A stretch of DNA of 8,949 nt, from positions 1-8,949 of the forward strand of contig CAZSAA010000027.1 of assembly GCA_964604915.1 (NCBI GenBank), in the 5' to 3' direction. The notes below the pieces were generated by a model. It did not search any database, had not been told where the DNA came from, and saw only the letters and a program-made list of their open reading frames with translations. The DNA is from CAZSAA01 sp964604915 (GTDB taxonomy: Bacteria; Patescibacteriota; Patescibacteriia; Patescibacteriales; UBA12465). Position numbers and translations under genes: made by a program. This document shows, in pieces, positions 6,315 through 8,949 of the stretch (positions are counted from its first letter, which is position 1; each line of letters begins with the position of its first letter).

Positions 6315-6803
6315 ATGTCCAATCGCCATCTTTCCCGTACCATCGCTCTCCAGACCCTGTTCGCTTGGGATTTTAACGGGCAAAAAGACAGCGACATCGA
6401 CTCTCTATTGAAACAGAATTTCAATAATTTCGCTCCTGATTTCGATGATCATGGCTTTTCGCATGACCTGGTATATGGGACGCTTGAACATATCAAGGAG
6501 ATAGATGCTGATATCGTAAAGTATGCGACCGAATGGCCGCTTGACCAGATAATGTCGGTGGACCGGGCCGTCTTGCGTCTCGGCATCTATGAACTGGTAT
6601 ATGACCAATCCATGCCGCCCAAGGTAGCGATCAATGAAGCAATCGAGATCGCTAAGAGCTTCGGCGGTGATTCATCCGGCAAATTCGTCAATGGCGTGCT
6701 TGGGGCTATCTACGCCGACTTGCCTGCCGAACTCAAGAAGGAGCACCTTAACGAACCGCCGGAGAAGACGGAAGTCCAGCCGGAGGCGGAAGCGGCGCAA
6801 TGA
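6315..6803 (+). CDS. nusB: Transcription antitermination factor NusB
   Basis: NusB is an all-helical protein that binds boxA RNA together with ribosomal protein S10 (NusE) and promotes antitermination of rRNA transcripts. The 162-residue sequence has the N-terminal RNA-binding helix SRTIALQTLFAWDF (7-20). The family hallmark follows: WPLDQIMSVDRAVLRLGIYE at 74-93, then PPKVAINEAIEIAKSFG (101-117) and GKFVNGVLGAIY (122-133). The last ~25 residues form a Pro/Glu-rich acidic tail (NEPPEKTEVQPEAEAA) beyond the normal NusB core. It starts at ATG 6315 in the ATATG context, one base after the rpmF stop. Its TGA overlaps the rnc ATG (ATGA), which suggests translational coupling. It is probably in one operon with rpmF, rnc and pilT. 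Two boxA-like elements in the window (315-335, 8839-8859) are candidate targets. Confidence 0.95.
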   Translation: MSNRHLSRTIALQTLFAWDFNGQKDSDIDSLLKQNFNNFAPDFDDHGFSHDLVYGTLEHIKEIDADIVKYATEWPLDQIMSVDRAVLRLGIYELVYDQSMPPKVAINEAIEIAKSFGGDSSGKFVNGVLGAIYADLPAELKKEHLNEPPEKTEVQPEAEAAQ

Positions 6804-7504
6804 CCTATATGGGAGATTTTAAGAAATTGGAGAAGAAGATCGGAGTGGATTTTAGCGACTCCGATTTGTTGCGCCAAGCCCTTACCCATCGTTCTTATAT
6901 CAACGAGCATCCGGAATTCGTATTAGGTCACAACGAACGCTTGGAATTTTTAGGTGATGCTGTCTTGGAGATCGTCGTGACCGAGCATCTTTTTTTGCAT
7001 TTTGCCGATACTCCTGAAGGAGACCTCACCAACTGGCGCGCTTCCCTAGTGAACGCGAAGATGCTCTACGTGGTCGCGCAGGAGATCGGGCTGGAAGATT
7101 ATATATATCTATCAAAGGGAGAGGAGAGGGATAGGAACAAGAAATCCCGTAGCTTCATCCTAGCTAATGCGGTGGAGGCCTTGATCGGCGCGATCTATCT
7201 GGATAAGGGGATAGCGGCGGCCAAGGGATTTATCGATACATATATACTTTCCCATCTGCAGGAAATCCTGGAGAACCGCCTATATCTCGATCCTAAGTCT
7301 CGCTTCCAGGAGATAGCCCAGGAACGTGAAGGTGTCACCCCGCACTATCAGATCCTAGAAGAATCAGGACCCGATCATGCTAAGCTGTTTAAGGTCGGCC
7401 TTTTTCTCGATAGCAAGATGATCGCTACTGGTGAAGGCTCTTCCAAGCAGGAGGCACAGGTATCGGCTGCCCAGCAGGGCCTCAAGGAATTGCTTTGGGA
7501 ATAA
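6800..7504 (+). CDS. rnc: Ribonuclease III
   Basis: RNase III is a double-strand-specific endoribonuclease that matures 16S and 23S rRNA and some mRNAs. From ATG 6800 it has 234 residues. The catalytic domain includes the signature NERLEFLGDAV (45-55) with E46 and D53, and ILANAVEALIGAIYLD (120-135) with E126. The C-terminal dsRNA-binding domain (about 165-233) begins DPKSRFQEIAQ and ends with GSSKQEAQVSAAQQGLKELL. The position equal to E. coli D114, a metal ligand, is Asn (N123, codon AAT at 7166-7168) rather than Asp. The other acidic residues are intact. The start overlaps the nusB stop (ATGA). An ATG nine bases later (6809) is in the ATATG context favoured here and is equally plausible. 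PilT follows after seven bases. Confidence 0.95.
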   Translation: MTYMGDFKKLEKKIGVDFSDSDLLRQALTHRSYINEHPEFVLGHNERLEFLGDAVLEIVVTEHLFLHFADTPEGDLTNWRASLVNAKMLYVVAQEIGLEDYIYLSKGEERDRNKKSRSFILANAVEALIGAIYLDKGIAAAKGFIDTYILSHLQEILENRLYLDPKSRFQEIAQEREGVTPHYQILEESGPDHAKLFKVGLFLDSKMIATGEGSSKQEAQVSAAQQGLKELLWE

Positions 7505-7511
7505 TAACTAT

Positions 7512-8552
7512 ATGAAACTAGATAACCTTTTAAAGACATCGATCAGCCTGAAGGCGTCGGATCTCCATCTCCAAGTGGGGTTCGCGCCTTTTTTCAGGAT
7601 AGACGGCAATTTGCGCTCATCGGAAGAGTTGGGGTTGCCGACAGATAAGATCAGCCGCTACGACTTCGATGCCATGCTTTCTATCTTGCTGGATAAGTTG
7701 AAGCTGGCTAGGTTCTTGGAGGAGAAAGACTATGATTGCAGTCATGAAGTGGACGGTTACCGTTTCCGTGTCAATTTGTCTTTCCAAAATAATGAACCTA
7801 AGCTGGTAGCCCGCGTCATCCAGGCCCAGTCGCCTAGTCTAGAAGAACTGGGATTGCCGTTGGAAGTGACTAAGAACCTGCTATCGCTCCGCCAAGGCCT
7901 CATCCTCATGGTCGGGCCGACCGGTTGCGGCAAGTCGACGACCTTAGCGGCTATGGTCGAATATATCAATCAGACCAGACAGGCACATATCGTCACCTTG
8001 GAAGATCCTGTGGAATTCGTGTTCAAGTCCAAGAAATCTCTAGTGTCCCAGCGCGAGCTCGGCACTGACATGACGAGTTTTGCCGAAGGCCTCAAGCACA
8101 TCTTGCGCCAAGACCCTAACGTCGTGATGATTGGCGAGATGCGCGATCCCGAAACTATTGCTACCGCCATCACCGTCGCTGAAACCGGTCATTTGGTCCT
8201 CGCCACTCTGCATACCTATAGCGCGGCCCAGACGATAGACCGTATAATAGATGCCTTTCCACCTCATCAGCAGGGGCAGGTGAAGTCGCAACTATCCATG
8301 ACGCTCACCGCTATCATTTCCCAACGCCTCATTCCCAAAAAAGGCGGCGGTCGGGTTGCTGCCAGGGAGATACTTATCAAGAATGACGCGGTTGCTAACT
8401 TGATCCGCGAAACCAAGATCGCCCAGATAAAGAGCGTGATCGAAACCGGCGCCGCCCAGGGCATGATCACCCTGGAAAAGCACCTCAAGGAACTCTATGC
8501 GCAGGGGCTGATAGAGGAAGATGTTATGCAATCATATTTGTCGCAGATTTGA
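7512..8552 (+). CDS. pilT: Type IV pilus retraction ATPase, PilT family
   Basis: PilT is a hexameric cytoplasmic motor that drives pilin disassembly and twitching or DNA uptake. From ATG 7512 it has 346 residues, close to the family norm. The N-terminal PAS-like domain (1-110) opens with LLKTSISLKASDLHLQVG. Walker A is GPTGCGKST (135-143), with Cys where Ser is usual. The Asp box is VTLEDPVEF (161-169), Walker B is VVMIGEMRD (204-212) and the His box is ETGHLVLATLHT (224-235). The C-terminal AVANLIRETK (293-302) corresponds to the AIRNLIRE motif needed for retraction in PilT, which favours PilT over PilB or PilU. An upstream in-frame ATG at 7431 lies inside rnc and adds 27 non-homologous residues, so it is rejected. 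No pilin or assembly gene is in the window. The stop is TGA and no terminator is evident. Confidence 0.93.
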   Translation: MKLDNLLKTSISLKASDLHLQVGFAPFFRIDGNLRSSEELGLPTDKISRYDFDAMLSILLDKLKLARFLEEKDYDCSHEVDGYRFRVNLSFQNNEPKLVARVIQAQSPSLEELGLPLEVTKNLLSLRQGLILMVGPTGCGKSTTLAAMVEYINQTRQAHIVTLEDPVEFVFKSKKSLVSQRELGTDMTSFAEGLKHILRQDPNVVMIGEMRDPETIATAITVAETGHLVLATLHTYSAAQTIDRIIDAFPPHQQGQVKSQLSMTLTAIISQRLIPKKGGGRVAAREILIKNDAVANLIRETKIAQIKSVIETGAAQGMITLEKHLKELYAQGLIEEDVMQSYLSQI

Positions 8553-8577
8553 CCGTTTTTATTAGTCTTTCCTTCTC

Positions 8578-8605
8578 TTGACATTATTTTTGTTTGGTAT
8601 ATAAT
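8578..8605 (+). promoter_or_regulatory. Consensus promoter upstream of the 23S rRNA leader
   Basis: TTGACA (8578-8583) and TATAAT (8600-8605), both perfect hexamers, are separated by 16 bp. This is the strongest promoter match in the window. The predicted start is near 8612, about 295 nt before the 23S 5' end. An AT-rich stretch lies upstream. It may drive the 23S gene, the short ORF and hairpin unit immediately downstream, or both. Confidence 0.8.
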
Positions 8606-8631
8606 TACTTACAGTTTTTAGCAATACCCAT

Positions 8632-8670
8632 ATGAAGCAAAAAATAAGGGTTGAATACAAGAAGCGGTGA
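8632..8670 (+). CDS. Possible 12-residue leader peptide ORF
   Basis: The ORF reads MKQKIRVEYKKR followed by TGA. Its ATG has the CATATG context seen at other starts here and lies ~20 nt after the predicted transcription start, the same spacing as other genes in the window. A terminator-like hairpin begins 9 nt after its stop. This layout resembles a leader peptide with an attenuator, but such a short ORF could arise by chance and the peptide shows no obvious regulatory codon run. Six of the 12 residues are Lys or Arg. Translation is unproven. Confidence 0.25.
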   Translation: MKQKIRVEYKKR

Positions 8671-8678
8671 ATTGGAAC

Positions 8679-8717
8679 AACAGCTGTTTTTCATGCGCCG
8701 CCTAACAGCGGTTTTTT
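8679..8717 (+). terminator. Terminator-like hairpin between pilT and 23S
   Basis: CAGCTGTT (8681-8688) pairs with AACAGCGG (8704-8711) with one mismatch, extended by A8679-A8680 with T8712-T8713. A shorter alternative is CCGC (8698-8701) with GCGG (8708-8711). T6 follows at 8712-8717. It could end a small transcript from the promoter at 8578, stop read-through from pilT, or be bypassed by antitermination. Confidence 0.6.
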
Positions 8718-8838
8718 ATTTCGAGAGTCTTCTCATGTTCATCTTCGGTGAATATAAGCTGGAAGCTTGAACCGAACCTTAATAACCAAATAGCTCAAAT
8801 AGCAAAAAATAGTTTAAGCATCAATAATAATTTGCTTT

Positions 8839-8859
8839 ACTGTTTGCAATTAACCAAAA
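8839..8859 (+). promoter_or_regulatory. boxA-like element upstream of 23S rRNA
   Basis: This element matches 17 of 21 bases of the one at 315-335 and shares the exact block AATTAACCAAAA (8848-8859). It lies about 50 nt upstream of the 23S 5' end. Bacterial rRNA leaders and spacers carry a boxA near this position that recruits NusB-NusE. The core (CTGTTTGCAATT) is less like the E. coli boxA than the copy at 315. Confidence 0.4.
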
Positions 8860-8881
8860 GATAAAGTCAAGATAATTAACA

Positions 8882-8905
8882 CACGCTTTTATAAATAAAA
8901 GCGTG
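8882..8905. repeat. Perfect 10-bp inverted repeat next to the 23S 5' end
   Basis: CACGCTTTTA (8882-8891) and TAAAAGCGTG (8896-8905) pair perfectly around a 4-nt TAAA loop, ending 1-2 bases before the expected mature 23S 5' end. No T-tract follows, so it is not a normal terminator. A role in leader folding or 5'-end processing is possible. Its stem is shorter than typical RNase III substrates. Confidence 0.7.
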
Positions 8906-8906
8906 G

Positions 8907-8949
8907 GAAAATCTCATTAAGAGTATATGGTGGATGCCTTGACATAAGA
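8907..8949 (+). rRNA. 23S rRNA, 5' end (partial, runs off the window)
   Basis: The segment ATTAAGAGTATATGGTGGAT followed by GCCTTGACA (8916-8944) aligns with E. coli 23S from nucleotide 10 (ACTAAGCGTACACGGTGGAT, GCCCTGGCA), including the near-universal GGTGGATGCC. Placing A8916 at E. coli position 10 puts the mature 5' end near 8907. Only about 43 bases are in the window. No 16S gene precedes it on this strand; pilT does. Confidence 0.88.

Larger units (their letters stand above)
8612..8717 (+). ncRNA. Candidate ~106-nt small RNA or 23S leader transcript
   Basis: The segment runs from the predicted start of the consensus promoter to the T-tract of the hairpin at 8679-8717. If that hairpin terminates transcription, the product is a small RNA of about 106 nt. 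If it is read through, the segment is the first part of the 23S leader. ACCC/GGGT pairing (8626-8629 with 8648-8651) would place the short ORF's start codon in a loop. I recognise no known RNA family here. Confidence 0.3.
8553..8906. other. Intergenic region between pilT and 23S rRNA (354 bp)
   Basis: The region holds the consensus promoter, the short ORF, the terminator-like hairpin, the boxA-like element and a 10-bp hairpin. The remainder (8718-8838) is AT-rich, with a weak promoter-like TTCTCA (8730-8735) / TATAAG (8753-8758) pair at 17-bp spacing. No tRNA cloverleaf and no 16S 3' end (anti-Shine-Dalgarno CCTCC) is visible. Confidence 0.7.

Noticed and set aside
7431..7511. An in-frame upstream ATG that would extend PilT by 27 residues.
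   Set aside because: The extra residues overlap the rnc coding end in another frame, are Arg-rich and do not resemble PilT. The ATG at 7512 has the local start context and gives the family length.
8632..8751. Reading the short ORF through TGA (as Gly) gives a longer open frame of about 40 residues.
   Set aside because: TGA is a normal stop for the RloA-like ATPase, NusB and PilT in this window, so the TGA=Gly code does not apply, and the extended frame resembles no known protein.
8718..8880. Search for a tRNA or a 16S 3' end before 23S.
   Set aside because: No cloverleaf with a proper T-arm and no CCTCC-type 16S tail is visible on either strand. GGTTCGGTTCAAGC on the minus strand (8763-8776) cannot form a T-stem.
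1..8949. CRISPR arrays, insertion sequences and attachment sites.
   Set aside because: No regularly spaced repeats, transposase-like frames or flanking direct repeats were found. The only repeated element of note is the boxA-like pair.

Overview
The window is a stretch of bacterial chromosome, most likely from a small-genome Patescibacteria (CPR) lineage, probably Parcubacteria-like. This is inferred from a short four-domain S1-type protein, the run of L32, NusB, RNase III and a PilT-type ATPase, start codons with little Shine-Dalgarno signal, very short leaders and tight gene packing. TGA is an ordinary stop here: the ATPase gene, nusB and pilT all end in it. That argues against the TGA=Gly lineages.

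The left part (1-2869) looks accessory. It holds the AT-rich C-terminal end of an unknown gene (2-184), then an orphan 200-residue basic protein (345-947) with its own extended -10 promoter, a boxA-like leader and a terminator. A two-gene operon (1112-2869) follows. It encodes an SMC/ABC-type AAA ATPase of the RloA/AbiLi kind and a TOPRIM-like RloB/AbiLii partner, a probable phage-defence pair.

The middle and right parts (2902-8552) are housekeeping. An S1-domain protein has a long structured leader. After a strong terminator comes ftsH, whose -35 box sits in the terminator's 3' arm. Then come rpmF (L32), nusB, rnc and pilT, packed with gaps of -4 to 7 bases and presumably co-transcribed. As written, rpmF carries a one-base frameshift that separates its two zinc-binding Cys pairs.

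The right end (8553-8949) carries a consensus promoter (TTGACA, 16 bp, TATAAT), a possible 12-codon ORF, a terminator-like hairpin, a second copy of the boxA-like element, a perfect 10-bp hairpin and then the 5' end of 23S rRNA. No 16S or tRNA lies between pilT and 23S, so the 23S gene appears unlinked from 16S. NusB and RNase III, encoded just upstream, normally act on rRNA transcripts: NusB in boxA antitermination and RNase III in processing. The strongest leads are the boxA-like element shared by the orphan gene and the 23S leader, the RloAB operon, the promoter-ORF-hairpin unit ahead of 23S, the rpmF frameshift, and an Asp-to-Asn change at a metal-ligand position of RNase III.
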